DNA from: JAWKTT01 sp041398965
Lineage (GTDB): Bacteria; Planctomycetota; Planctomycetia; Planctomycetales; Planctomycetaceae
DNA length: 64,000 nucleotides
Direction: 5' to 3'
Assembly (NCBI GenBank): GCA_041398965.1
Contig: JAWKTT010000023.1
Coordinates: 29,780-93,779 of the forward strand
Shown here in pieces: positions 24,511-33,756 of the stretch. The position numbers and the translations under genes are program-made. Position 1 is the stretch's first letter; each line of letters opens with the position of its first letter. The notes beneath the pieces are model-generated. The model was not told where the DNA came from, did no database searches, and was given only the letters and a program-made list of their open reading frames with translations.

Positions 24511-26952
24511 TCACAAAACGAGCTTCAGCCAGTAGAGCATTTGGCGGTCGCCTCGCAGGCGGAGTTCGTCGAGCATGTCTTTGAGTCGAGGTTGGGGAAT
24601 TTCGCTGTACTTCGTGCCCCGACCGGTCAAGTTCACGATGACTTTCTGATCAAAGTCCACAAGCTCGGGAGAAAGCCAGACCGAAACGGTCCCCTTTCCA
24701 TGCGACAGGCTGATCGTGTTGGCGGTGTTCTTAGTGATGATTCGCCCCGAAAGTGTGAACTCTCGGGGGTAACGGTCCCACACGATGGGCTGAGAGAGGC
24801 TGGCAGGCAAACTCGTCACCTCGAACCAGCCGACTCGATTATCGGTCTCCCGGACGATGTCGACTTTCCACTCGGGTTGTAGTCGCTGTCGTCGTTGCAG
24901 CGACATCCAGTCGAAGATGCGAGGGAGTTCCTCGGAGTAACTCTCGAAGCCTCGGTCGACATACTCGCAGTAGAGGACATCCTGCCCCGACCTCATCATC
25001 TTGGCGATGTCTGATTCATTGTGCGATACGAGGTCCCGATCTCGCTCTCCATTGACGAAATAGAACGGCAAACCGGGAGCGTTGCTCACTCCGACATGAG
25101 CAGCTTTGTCGATGCGCGCAGAGACAGGAATCGCCCCGGCCCAGAGATCGGGATGAGACAGGGCGATGTCGATGGCGGCATCCCCGCCCATCCCATTCCC
25201 CGCAATGAAAACCCGATCCGAATCGATCGCAAAGCGACGCCGCGCATCGAACAATGTCTCCAACACAACCCGCTGCGTATTCCGATCGTAGAGATAGGTT
25301 CCTTGCCTTTCGTCCGCGTAATCGGGAGTGATGACGATGTAACCATTTCTCTGCCCCACGCCACTGAAGGGATTGCTCCCCCCCCAGAGCGACAGTGTCT
25401 GCTCCAGACTCTTCCCCTCGGCCCGCATCACCATGATGGCAGGATAGGTTCGCCCCGGATGGTAACCGGGGGGGAGCAGCACTTGATAACGAACCGCCGT
25501 CTCTTCCGGCTGCTGGGTCGGCACAATCACTTCGACCGGTTGACCGATCGGCAGCATCCCGGCATCAATGGTGCACGGCATCAGAGGAACCATCCTCGAC
25601 ACGACCGGCACACTGATCCCCTCCAACCCTTGTAGCTTGAGGATCAACTCTTCCCGGTCCCCCCGATCGTTGCTGAGTCGCAAGTAGTCGAGCACCAGAA
25701 ACCTCGCGTCCCAATAGGCGATCGCTTCGCTCAACTGGGTGACCGCATGACTCGGCCCGACAACCCATCCCGAATAGGCCAGGGCGAGCTTCTCCGATGG
25801 GGTCAGCGTCTCGTCGGCCTCGGCCAGCAAGAACGGTTCCAACCTCGAAACGTTATCGATCGTCAGTTCCTGGCCGAGCATCGTCCGCAAGGGACCGACT
25901 TTTTCCGCCACATCCTTCGGCAAAGCCGCTTGATGATTCGCCAATAACAGCAGGGCCTGTTCAACTTTCCCCCGATCTCGTGCGTATTCATCGAGCAACT
26001 CTTGAGCCCCCCGCAACGTGGTGGCGCTCAAGTCTTCCATCAACAGTTTTCTGGCGATGAACTCGGCCAGTTCGTGCTGTCCAATTTGCTTTCGTCGGCG
26101 GATTTCGACCAGGGCCTGATCTCCATACAGATTCTTGAGCCGCTCTTTGAGGTCCGCGACTCGTTCTTCCTGATCGGGAAAGTCTTGAGCGATGGAGTCG
26201 AGTTCCAAGCGGGCTCCGGTGAAGATTTCGCTCTGGAGGAAGTAGTTCACAACGGCCAATCGCTGATCGAGGTTGCTGGTGTCGATGGCGGTATGAATGA
26301 TCTCTCGCAAACGTTCGGGGGAGAGTCGCGAAGGACTCCAGCCAAACTTCCAGTCGTGCGATGTCGACTCGATGAGCAGGTATCGGGGATGGATCCCGGT
26401 GATTCCCAGATGGACATGCTCTTGCCCTCGGGGAGTCAGCAATGTCACGCGACGACGTCCAAACTCGTCGAATTCGGTCGAGTCGACAAAACTCCCAATC
26501 GAACCGGGGGTCGTACTTCGACGTTCGCTCAAGTGCTTGAGTGCGAACTTCACATACCGGGACGAATCATCTCCCGTGTTGACCCCATTCTGCTCGGGGG
26601 AGATATTTCGCTTGTGAACGAAATATCGACGAATGCCATCAACCACCATCCAATACTGCGATGTCGGGGCGACTTCGAGCGAGTTAAAGGTCGCTGACGA
26701 CTTGGGGCCAATCCCTGGCGCAGGGACCGGCATCCCCGGAATAACGAATCCACTTTTGAGCGTCACTTCGCCCGCAAAAGTCTGCGACGTCCCAAGGAAG
26801 ACCCCCGCCCCCATGAGACTGACTGTGAGCAGACAGACTGCGAGCCGGGATGCTCTGGCGAACATCCCGGTCTGATGCCGCCGTGTGACCGTTTCTGTGA
26901 GATCGACAACGGTGACATCGGCAACTTCGTCGTTTCGCGTGCCATGCGACAT
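24511..26952 (-). CDS. Membrane-anchored alpha/beta hydrolase (esterase/peptidase-like)
   Basis: An 813-residue protein with one N-terminal hydrophobic segment (about residues 37-58, LAVCLLTVSLMGAGVFLG) that is a signal anchor or signal peptide, a helical middle region (about 210-400), and a C-terminal alpha/beta-hydrolase-like domain: LLPPGYHPGRTYPAIMVM, GQRNGYIVITPDYADERQG, DSDRVFIAGNGMGGDAAIDIALSHPDLWAGAIPVS (nucleophile elbow position G-N-G-M-G, where the usual serine is replaced by Asn), FYFVNGERD, and a possible His region. The missing elbow serine suggests a non-catalytic or altered enzyme. Start ATG 26952 has GGAG nine bases upstream; ATG 26865 would give a plain signal peptide. Substrate unknown. 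Confidence 0.7.
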   Translation of the reverse strand: MSHGTRNDEVADVTVVDLTETVTRRHQTGMFARASRLAVCLLTVSLMGAGVFLGTSQTFAGEVTLKSGFVIPGMPVPAPGIGPKSSATFNSLEVAPTSQYWMVVDGIRRYFVHKRNISPEQNGVNTGDDSSRYVKFALKHLSERRSTTPGSIGSFVDSTEFDEFGRRRVTLLTPRGQEHVHLGITGIHPRYLLIESTSHDWKFGWSPSRLSPERLREIIHTAIDTSNLDQRLAVVNYFLQSEIFTGARLELDSIAQDFPDQEERVADLKERLKNLYGDQALVEIRRRKQIGQHELAEFIARKLLMEDLSATTLRGAQELLDEYARDRGKVEQALLLLANHQAALPKDVAEKVGPLRTMLGQELTIDNVSRLEPFLLAEADETLTPSEKLALAYSGWVVGPSHAVTQLSEAIAYWDARFLVLDYLRLSNDRGDREELILKLQGLEGISVPVVSRMVPLMPCTIDAGMLPIGQPVEVIVPTQQPEETAVRYQVLLPPGYHPGRTYPAIMVMRAEGKSLEQTLSLWGGSNPFSGVGQRNGYIVITPDYADERQGTYLYDRNTQRVVLETLFDARRRFAIDSDRVFIAGNGMGGDAAIDIALSHPDLWAGAIPVSARIDKAAHVGVSNAPGLPFYFVNGERDRDLVSHNESDIAKMMRSGQDVLYCEYVDRGFESYSEELPRIFDWMSLQRRQRLQPEWKVDIVRETDNRVGWFEVTSLPASLSQPIVWDRYPREFTLSGRIITKNTANTISLSHGKGTVSVWLSPELVDFDQKVIVNLTGRGTKYSEIPQPRLKDMLDELRLRGDRQMLYWLKLVL

Positions 26953-27187
26953 GATCAGGAACTCCACTTCAACCCGAGTCAGACTCCTATCATCATCGCC
27001 CTCCCACTCTCTGAAATCCAGTCTCTTGTCGTCATGATCCTCGAACAGCCCCCAGAAACCGCAATCGCCAGCGAAATAAGTCTCCATCCTTTCCCGCCAC
27101 CCCGCTGCGTTCGGCGAGTCTGGCACACACGTTGTCATGTTGTAGTGAAGTCGACACGTCCGGTGACTCACCTCGCCGCAAACGCGA

Positions 27188-27226
27188 AGGAACCCGGCGT
27201 CCTCGTGTGGGGGACGTCGGGTTCCT
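27188..27226 (-). terminator. Hairpin terminator of parB
   Basis: AGGAACCCGGCGTCC (27188-27202) pairs with GGACGTCGGGTTCCT (27212-27226), a 15-base stem with a single mismatch and a 9-base loop, located 30 bases beyond the parB stop on the minus strand. It lies between parB and the upstream end of the hydrolase gene. Confidence 0.75.
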
Positions 27227-27255
27227 GAATTCTTGGAAGGGCTCTGCTGTTCGAC

Positions 27256-28410
27256 TCAGGCGGCTCGGCTGCGGAGGATGCCGAGGACCCGTTCGAATTC
27301 CCCATTGTTGTGGAAGGGGATCACAATCTGGCCCGTCTCTTTTCCAGTCAAACGGATGTCGACCATCGTCCCCAACAGGCCGCGAAGCTGTTCCTGCAAA
27401 TCGCGTACATGATTCGTCAGATGCTGGTTCTGAGCAGATACCATCGGGATCGTGTCGGCTGTTTCGCCAGTGTGGTCCTCTCCGGTGGAGGCTTCCCAGG
27501 TGGGAGCATCTCCCGATTCGTGCGAAGGGGTCCCTTCGTGATGACTCACAAACTGTTGAGGCTCACCGCCGCTGGACACTGCGGAATCGGAGTGCTGAAT
27601 GTCTTGGCCGTTCCCGTCGGTCGACGATGCGGTCACTTCCGGAGCCGAGACTTCGAGAGTGGAAACCGTCGTCATCGGAGCCGCCTCTGAGGTGGCTTGA
27701 GTTCGTTTTTCCCGACCGAGCAGTTCCCGAACAGCCGACTCTGTCTGTCGAACAGTGAGCGTTTCCGCCTGAATTCGTCCGCACAGTTCGAGTTGTCCGG
27801 CGGCATCGAGTGGCAACAAGGCTCGGGCGTGGCCGGTCGAAATCCTCCCGCTGCGAAGTGCGTTCTGCACAGGCTCCGTCAGATCAAGGAGACGCATCAG
27901 GTTGCTGACAGCCGAACGGCTCATGCTCAATTGCTTCGACAGTTCTTCAATCGAGCACTCGAATTGCTGCACATAATCCTTAAACGCCTGTGCCTTTTCG
28001 AGGTCGGAGAGGTCTTTGCGTTTGAGGTTTTCTTCGAGGGCGAACTCGCAGGCTGTCTTGTCGATGACGTCGACGACGCGACAGGGGATCGACGTTAGCC
28101 CCGCTTTCTGAGCGGCTCGCCAACGACGTTCGCCCGCGATCAACTGCATACTCCCGGCATACTCGCGGACGAGAACCGGCTGCAAGAGGCCGTGTTCGCG
28201 AATACTGTCGGCCAGTTCCCCCAGAGACTCGGCATCGAAGTCTTTCCGTGGCTGCCAGGGGTTTCGCGTGATGTTATCGACGGCGATCATCCGCATTTCC
28301 GATTCATCAGCCGAGTCGATCGTCGTCGACGCTGGAGCGGACCCACCCAGAAGGGCGGTCAATCCACGACCAAGGCGACGACGGGAATTGTCTACTGGAT
28401 TCATTGACAT
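27256..28410 (-). CDS. parB: ParB/Spo0J family chromosome partitioning protein
   Basis: A 384-residue protein that binds parS sites and spreads as a CTP-dependent clamp during chromosome segregation. It starts with the basic RRRLGRGLTALLGG stretch, has the ParB N-terminal domain (MIAVDNITRNPWQPRKDFD, GLLQPVLVREY, GERRWRAAQKAGL), the EENLKRKDLSDLEKAQAF motif and the helix-turn-helix LSKQLSMSRSAVSNLMRLLDL, then a long, poorly conserved Gln/Ser-rich linker (about 235-330) and the dimerising C-terminus with a CC-like helix. The linker is longer than usual. ATG 28410 has GGAG nine bases before it. No parA gene or parS palindrome was seen in the window. Confidence 0.93.
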   Translation of the reverse strand: MSMNPVDNSRRRLGRGLTALLGGSAPASTTIDSADESEMRMIAVDNITRNPWQPRKDFDAESLGELADSIREHGLLQPVLVREYAGSMQLIAGERRWRAAQKAGLTSIPCRVVDVIDKTACEFALEENLKRKDLSDLEKAQAFKDYVQQFECSIEELSKQLSMSRSAVSNLMRLLDLTEPVQNALRSGRISTGHARALLPLDAAGQLELCGRIQAETLTVRQTESAVRELLGREKRTQATSEAAPMTTVSTLEVSAPEVTASSTDGNGQDIQHSDSAVSSGGEPQQFVSHHEGTPSHESGDAPTWEASTGEDHTGETADTIPMVSAQNQHLTNHVRDLQEQLRGLLGTMVDIRLTGKETGQIVIPFHNNGEFERVLGILRSRAA

Positions 28411-29003
28411 GACACGAGTCTCCGTACTCAAGAAACGCTAAGAGAACCGGGGGAGCAGCGCAGTCCCACGCTCCGTTTGCCCACACTGACGATGTCGTGT
28501 CAGTGGTTCCCACCCAACTGTTCGTCATTCCCGGTCGCGTCTCTCCAATCCCATTCGTGGTTCCGAACCTACTGCTCGTAACGGCTGAACGAATTCGTCC
28601 GATTTGGAAAGCTGGGAAGCTTTTTCTGGTCGCATCAATCAAGACCCCCCAGACCCAACTCCAGCCAGCTTGCCCAGTTTTCCATGCGGTCATCGTTCTC
28701 GATCAAGGTGGCTGTCGCTGAGGACTGAGAGCTGCATCGGGAAGACCATTTTGCGGATGGGCTCCCTCCAACTGATGAGTGAGCACAAGGGGATAAGAGG
28801 CACTCCAAGAGAGGGACAGTGACTTCCCCTGTCGCGTCAAGTTCCCTTGTTCCCCGCGGTTACGGATAAAGATGTCGGACTGGACAGACGTGGAGCGGTT
28901 CGTTCGTTCGAGTTTAGCAAGGTCTGTATCCGCGAGCCTTTGTTCGTCGCGCTGCTCCGTCGTTCCGTCCCCGATGGCTCTCCGGCTCACTGTCGAGACG
29001 CAA
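28411..29003. other. Intergenic region, nothing recognised
   Basis: About 590 bases between parB (which reads away to the left) and the terminator of the PDZ gene. Small open frames on both strands lack start signals and family motifs. I looked for a parS palindrome (TGTTTCACGTGAAACA-like) and saw none. Confidence 0.4.
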
Positions 29004-29039
29004 CAACGCCCCGGCCAGCACATGCCGACCGGGGCGTTG
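29004..29039 (-). terminator. Hairpin terminator of the PDZ gene
   Basis: CAACGCCCCGG (29004-29014) and CCGGGGCGTTG (29029-29039) form a perfect 11-base GC-rich stem around a 14-base loop, 51 bases past the stop codon on the minus strand. Confidence 0.8.
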
Positions 29040-29089
29040 GAATTCTTGGCGATCGAACGAATGTTCGATCGAGTTCCTTCAGCCAAGGA

Positions 29090-30445
29090 CTACCGTGGGG
29101 TCCCCACAGCGACCAGGAACTCACGGGCGAGTTCTGGGCGAAGTCGCTGATTGGCCTTCATGCGTCCCATCCAGTAGTCGAGTTCTTCCTTGCTGGGTTG
29201 CTTGTTCAGCACCAGTTCGTGCAGACGGGTAATGTAGGTTGCGTCGTCAGCATCGCTCTGATTGTAGAACTCGTTGGTCGCCAGCAAGTCAGACTGTGCT
29301 TCGTACAACGAGCCGCCCCGCTCGAAGTGGCGACGGTAGGTCGCCAGTTCCAGAGCACGTGGTTCTCGGTGCAGGTATTGACGGTAGAACATCGTCAGTT
29401 GAGCCAGTTGATCGTCGATCGAAACGTAGTTGCTCCCCGGCTGGGTGATGGTGGTTGACTGCACCAACACGGGCACATTCGTCGTACGACCATCGTTAAT
29501 ACAGGTCACCATCTCGCGAGACGAGAAGAGCGTTCGCCCACTCGAAGTGATCGAGGCACTCAACACGTACTGGCGATTCCGGTCAATTTGCGAAGGATCG
29601 AAGTCGACCGCAAAGTTGATTGGAATCTGCGTGATCTGATTGATCACCTTTCGACTCAACGTGGTCGGAGGGGCGCCAGCTCGCAGGATTTCGCGAAGTT
29701 CCACCGTTGCAACAGCGTCACGTGGGAGGGCATATCGCTCTTGATAGGTGATCGAACCAGTAATCTGCTGGAAGCGTGAATCGAGCTTCACTGGCAAGTT
29801 GACCAACTGGCCATCTCGACCATTCTGAACCAGTAACTTCACCCAGCCATCAGCATCGGCGTTTCGCTCGAACTCCTGTCCACAATCGAACAACTCCCCG
29901 CTGACATAGCCAACCTGAAAGCCAGCGACATTGACGATCAAGTCATTCGCTTCAAGTCCGGCACGGGCGGCTGCCGAGTTGGGAACAACCTGAGCAATCC
30001 GCACGCCGATTTCAGTATCCTTGGAGTAGACCCCCAGTCGCCAGCGTGCGGGTTGTTTCGGCGTCGGAATTGTTCCGGGAGGGACGTACGATGGCGACAC
30101 TTTGAGTGAGTTCGTCGTCCCGTTGGGATACGTCACTGCGGGAGGGTAAGTCAGGTTTGGGTTGACGGCCCCCGGATAACTGATCGGGGTGATATTCGCT
30201 GCCGAGTTAATCGTTCCCGGCTGTATGAGTCGGTCACGATTGTCGGCTGGATATTGACCAGCCGGGATCGAACTGCCAGGGGTGGCGGTCCCATAAGGGA
30301 TCGCATAAGGGTCCAGTGGCTGCGGGACAGACTGCACCGTGGACGGGGTGGTGGCGTATCGAGGGTCAATCGCTGAGGCAGAGTTGCCCAGGAACAGTGC
30401 TGCCAGCGAAAGGGCAGTCACTGCGAATGTGATGTGTTTGGTCAT
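29090..30445 (-). CDS. Exported PDZ-domain protein with DUF4214-like repeats
   Basis: A 451-residue protein with a signal peptide (MTKHITFAVTALSLAALFLGNSASA). A Pro/Tyr-rich low-complexity region (residues 26-130) leads to a PDZ domain (about 135-210: WRLGVYSKDTEIGVRIAQVV, AARAGLEANDLIVNVAGFQVG), a middle beta-rich domain, and two tandem helical repeats at the C-terminus (LTMFYRQYLHREPRALELAT and ITRLHELVLNKQPSKEELDY) resembling DUF4214. A strong GGAGGAATCC ribosome-binding site precedes ATG 30445. PDZ domains in exported proteins bind peptide ends; this one lacks a protease domain. It lies downstream of the PstS-like gene on the same strand. Confidence 0.8.
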   Translation of the reverse strand: MTKHITFAVTALSLAALFLGNSASAIDPRYATTPSTVQSVPQPLDPYAIPYGTATPGSSIPAGQYPADNRDRLIQPGTINSAANITPISYPGAVNPNLTYPPAVTYPNGTTNSLKVSPSYVPPGTIPTPKQPARWRLGVYSKDTEIGVRIAQVVPNSAAARAGLEANDLIVNVAGFQVGYVSGELFDCGQEFERNADADGWVKLLVQNGRDGQLVNLPVKLDSRFQQITGSITYQERYALPRDAVATVELREILRAGAPPTTLSRKVINQITQIPINFAVDFDPSQIDRNRQYVLSASITSSGRTLFSSREMVTCINDGRTTNVPVLVQSTTITQPGSNYVSIDDQLAQLTMFYRQYLHREPRALELATYRRHFERGGSLYEAQSDLLATNEFYNQSDADDATYITRLHELVLNKQPSKEELDYWMGRMKANQRLRPELAREFLVAVGTPR

Positions 30446-30586
30446 GGTGGATTCCTCCATGGATCCAGCGAAGGGGATGATGCTTGAGTCTCTGCGAAGT
30501 GCAGGAAAACAAAACGATGTCATTGAGCCTAAGTGCCGCAGGGACGAGTGCTACGGCGTCCGGCCAGGATGAGTTTCACGAGTCAA

Positions 30587-31576
30587 TTAGTGGACGACGT
30601 TCAGGCCGATCGAGTCCAAGGCGATGTGAGCCGGCTTGCCAGAGATTCCCTGGAAACCAGCCTTAATGACATCTTCCTGACCACGACTGCTGAAGACATA
30701 GCGGATGAACTCCCGCTCGATCTCAGGGAGTTCCTTGCCAGGAACATGATCAATCACCAACTGCAGCGGTCGCATCAGCGGATACTGTCCGTGATCTGCT
30801 TCTTCCGAATCGATGGCGACATAAGGACCTTCGGGACGAATCGACAGCGGGACCGAACGAACGTTTTGAGTTTCGTAAGAGTGACCTGCGAAGCCGACCG
30901 AACGAGGGTCTGCGGCAATCCCCTTCATCATTTCGTTGTTGCTCGCGTGAGTCTTAATATCTTTGCGAACGGTTCCCCCCAGCATCACCGCTTCCTGCAT
31001 GAAGACCTGCGAACCAGTGTCATCATCGCGACCATGCACCATCACAGGCTGCGTCGCCCAGGCACCGGGGAAGCCCAGCTGGCCCCATGTGCGAATTGGC
31101 TTATCATTCAGCCGTTTGCAGTCTTCGGAAAAGATGCCGTCGATCTGAGCGAGTGTTAATCCGCGAATCGGATTGTCCTTATGAACGTAGACCCCAATCC
31201 GTTCGAGGCAAGGGGTGACGACCGTCGCCTCGCTCCCACGAGCCTTGAGATACAGGTCCCGTTCTTCCTTGTTGATGGAACGGCTCAGCAGTCCGATGTC
31301 CGCTGAACTCTCCAGCACCGAAGCGACAGCAGCACGAGACCCAGTGGTCTGAATGGTGATCTTCACCTCAGGGTAAAACTGACGAAAACTCGCTGCCCAG
31401 ACCGAGGCAACATTTGCCATCGTGCTCGACCCCGTGAGCCGGAGTTCTCCCTTAAGCGAACTGACCGGCCGATAGGTTGGCATATCAGGATCAAGTGGGA
31501 CCTGTGCCATCAGTGTCGACGACAGCGTCATCACGACGCCGAGTGCCCACAACATTCGCGTTCCAAACTTCAGCAT
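30587..31576 (-). CDS. PstS-like phosphate-binding protein
   Basis: A 329-residue exported substrate-binding protein (signal peptide MLKFGTRMLWALGVVMTLSSTLMA). The domain matches the PstS/PBP-like family: LRLTGSSTMANVASVWAASFRQFYP, IQTTGSRAAVASVLESSADIGLLSR, DGIFSEDCKRLNDKPI, MVHGRDDDTGSQVFMQE and the hinge region RSVGFAGHSY. The TGSSTM and SGS-like loops bind the oxyanion. There are no pstCAB genes next to it, so it may act alone or in sensing rather than transport. A GGAGGGAAACTC ribosome-binding site precedes ATG 31576. The PDZ gene follows 141 bases downstream. Confidence 0.87.
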   Translation of the reverse strand: MLKFGTRMLWALGVVMTLSSTLMAQVPLDPDMPTYRPVSSLKGELRLTGSSTMANVASVWAASFRQFYPEVKITIQTTGSRAAVASVLESSADIGLLSRSINKEERDLYLKARGSEATVVTPCLERIGVYVHKDNPIRGLTLAQIDGIFSEDCKRLNDKPIRTWGQLGFPGAWATQPVMVHGRDDDTGSQVFMQEAVMLGGTVRKDIKTHASNNEMMKGIAADPRSVGFAGHSYETQNVRSVPLSIRPEGPYVAIDSEEADHGQYPLMRPLQLVIDHVPGKELPEIEREFIRYVFSSRGQEDVIKAGFQGISGKPAHIALDSIGLNVVH

Positions 31577-32029
31577 GAGTTTCCCTCCATGAATCGAAAG
31601 TGAATCCGCGCTGCCCCGGTGAATGCAGTCAACATCGAACTGCGAACGGGTCTCTCCCCCCGGCGGTATCTGCGCGAGTTTCCCAACAGGGCGCGGAGTC
31701 TATGCGGATTAGAGAATTCAAGTAAATAGGAGTTTCTGAGACCCCGTCTCCAGGAGTGCATTCCCCACATGGCAACGCCCCGAACCGGAGGCGTCAGCCG
31801 ACGCGAAACTCCCTCTCCCCCGCTGGAATGTCCTTTGAAATAGGAACGTCGATCGCGGGGGAGAGGGAGAGGCTGACAGCAAAGATCACCAGTCGGCGAG
31901 ACTCACAATCCGGGGAATGCACGCTTGAATAACTCGCCGACAGAAAAGGTCTAGTGTCGGAGGGGCGACCTCGGCTAACCTGTGGCTTTCGTCAACGAAA
32001 CCAGTTGCATGTCTCCAAGGATGGCTCAC
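31577..32029. other. Divergent intergenic region with one dispersed element
   Basis: Besides the 167-bp repeat copy at 31756-31922, the region contains the divergent promoters of the PstS-like gene and the GlmU-like gene. No other structure was recognised. Confidence 0.5.
31756..31922. repeat. Dispersed GTGCATTCC element, reverse copy
   Basis: Bounded by GTGCATTCCCC and its perfect complement GGGGAATGCAC, so this copy has the best preserved terminal inverted repeat (11 bases). The interior CTCCCTCTCCCCCGCTGGAA and TCGCGGGGGAGAGGGAGAGG form a long stem. It is in reverse orientation relative to 22423 and 33473. Confidence 0.8.
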
Positions 32030-33334
32030 ATGCTGCGAATTGCATTTTTTGAAGATTCGATGGTCGAAAACTTTTCGCCCATCGCCATCTTACGTCCCGT
32101 CTTCGAGTTGCGATGTGGACACTTCAGCCTTCGCGAGCGGGTGCTGCGGTCGCTGGATGTGGCCGAGTGGGGAGCTTGCGTTCGACCATGGATGGCTGAA
32201 TCCTATCGCGAAGAACACCCCGAGTCGCATGTCAATGACGAACGCTGGCTCAAACAGGGACTCACACTGCTCATCAATGGTCGTTGGCTCTTCAATCCTC
32301 ACCAAATCGTTGACGCCGACCGAGACAGCGTTGGCGTCTGCGGCGAAACGATCGCCTGGATCGTCCTCGACCCCGACGAAGTGGCCGTTTTAGACTCGGA
32401 GGACTGGGAAGAAGGACTCGCCCGGTTAGCTCGACGTCGTCGTCCGGTCGCTGTCGAAGGGGAAATGCTCTCCTACCCCTGGGACCTGGTCCACCACAAC
32501 CCGCAACGCCTTACCGAAGACTTCTTCCTCCGACGTCGTGGCCCTTCTCTGCAAATTCCACAGCATCAAGTCGCGATTCTCGGGCCGATCGAACATGTCC
32601 AAATCGACCCGCTCGCCGAGATCGACCCCTTCGTCGTCATCGATGCCCGCTCTGGTCCTGTCTGGATCGAAGCAGGGGCCAAGGTGTTAGCGTTCACCCG
32701 TCTCGAAGGCCCCTGCTACATTGGTCGCGACACGCAATTGTTTCGCGCCCTTGTGCGTGAAGGGACCTCGATCGGCCCCGTCTGTCGCGTCGGCGGCGAG
32801 ATCGAAGAGAGCATCTTTCAAGGATACTCGAACAAATATCACGATGGATTCTTAGGGCATAGCTACGTCGGCTCATGGGTCAATCTCGGCGCCCTCACCT
32901 CCAACAGCGACCTCAAAAACGACTACTCGGCTGTCAAGGTTCCACTCTCGGGAATCAGTGTCGCGACCGGCTCGACCAAAGTTGGCAGCTTCATCGGCGA
33001 CCACACGAAAACTGCTTTGTGCAGCCTGATGAACACCGGCACCGCCGTCGGCGTGATGTCGATGCTCCTTCCCGGTGGCGAACTGCTTCCAAAGCATATC
33101 CCCTCTTTCTCCCGCATCTGGCATGGCACCCTCGAAGGTCTGACAGAGGAAGGACTCAACGCCGGACTGGCCGCCGCAAGGATTGCCATGTCCAGACGAA
33201 ATCAAGAACTCACCCCCGCCGCCGAGCGCCTCCTCCGACACGCCTATCAAGAGACCACCACAGAACGGACTCGAGCCCTCCAACGCGCCGCCAGCCTCAA
33301 CGCCCCGAACGACCCCGCAAAAACCGGCCCCTAA
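32030..33334 (+). CDS. GlmU-like sugar nucleotidyltransferase/acyltransferase
   Basis: A 434-residue protein with an N-terminal nucleotidyltransferase-like half (IAFFEDSMVENFSPIAILRPVFELRCGHFSLRER) of the putative sugar nucleotidyltransferase type, and a C-terminal left-handed beta-helix with hexapeptide-like repeats (HVQIDPLAEIDPFVVIDARSGPVWIEAGAKVLAFTRLEGPCYIGRDTQL, GSWVNLGALTSNSDLKNDYSAV, GSFIGDHTKTALCSLMNTGTAVG). Such two-domain proteins are annotated as GlmU family and probably make an activated sugar. The start is ATG 32030 with AAGGA eight bases upstream; the frame is open further left. The C-terminal tail (residues 390-434) is helical and charged. Confidence 0.82.
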   Translation: MLRIAFFEDSMVENFSPIAILRPVFELRCGHFSLRERVLRSLDVAEWGACVRPWMAESYREEHPESHVNDERWLKQGLTLLINGRWLFNPHQIVDADRDSVGVCGETIAWIVLDPDEVAVLDSEDWEEGLARLARRRRPVAVEGEMLSYPWDLVHHNPQRLTEDFFLRRRGPSLQIPQHQVAILGPIEHVQIDPLAEIDPFVVIDARSGPVWIEAGAKVLAFTRLEGPCYIGRDTQLFRALVREGTSIGPVCRVGGEIEESIFQGYSNKYHDGFLGHSYVGSWVNLGALTSNSDLKNDYSAVKVPLSGISVATGSTKVGSFIGDHTKTALCSLMNTGTAVGVMSMLLPGGELLPKHIPSFSRIWHGTLEGLTEEGLNAGLAAARIAMSRRNQELTPAAERLLRHAYQETTTERTRALQRAASLNAPNDPAKTGP

Positions 33335-33756
33335 CCGCTCGACCCCTCAACAAATCCGGTCGAGAGCCAATAGCCGGCGTGGGTAGCAACTGTCATGATG
33401 GCCATGCGAGTGAAGGTCTGGCCTTCCAGCCGACTACTGTTCCAGACAGAAGATTGCCGAATCACTTGCCGCGTGCATTCCTCGGCTTGTGATCCTCGCC
33501 AACTTGTGGTCTTTGCTGTCAGCCTCTCCTTCTCCCCCCGTGGGGACATTGTCTGAAGTCGGAGCGTCGTCAGCGGGGGAGAAGGAGTCTCGCGTCGGCT
33601 GATGCCTCCGATTATGGGGAGTTGGCATATGGGGCATGCCCCCGGTTCAACCCTCAGCAAAGAATCGTGCTGGACAATGTTGAGCTTCCGGCTGGGGTCT
33701 GGGTTCGACGAGTGGACCTGTGATCAGACAGAAGTGTCTATGCCACGCGGTGCTTT
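33335..33756. other. Convergent intergenic region with one dispersed element
   Basis: Contains the GTGCATTCC-family repeat at 33473-33643. The flanking 100-140 bases show no gene, hairpin or other recognised site; the converging genes both end here. Confidence 0.45.
33473..33643. repeat. Dispersed GTGCATTCC element, forward copy
   Basis: Begins GTGCATTCCTCGGCTTGTGA and ends near GGGGCATGCCCC; interior TCTCCTTCTCCCCCCGTG and GCGGGGGAGAAGGAGTCTCG pair. Very similar to 22423-22603, including the AGTCTCGCGTCGGCTGATGC segment. Confidence 0.78.

Noticed and set aside
27256..29003. parS site near parB
   Set aside because: No TGTTTCACGTGAAACA-like palindrome was seen on reading the region.
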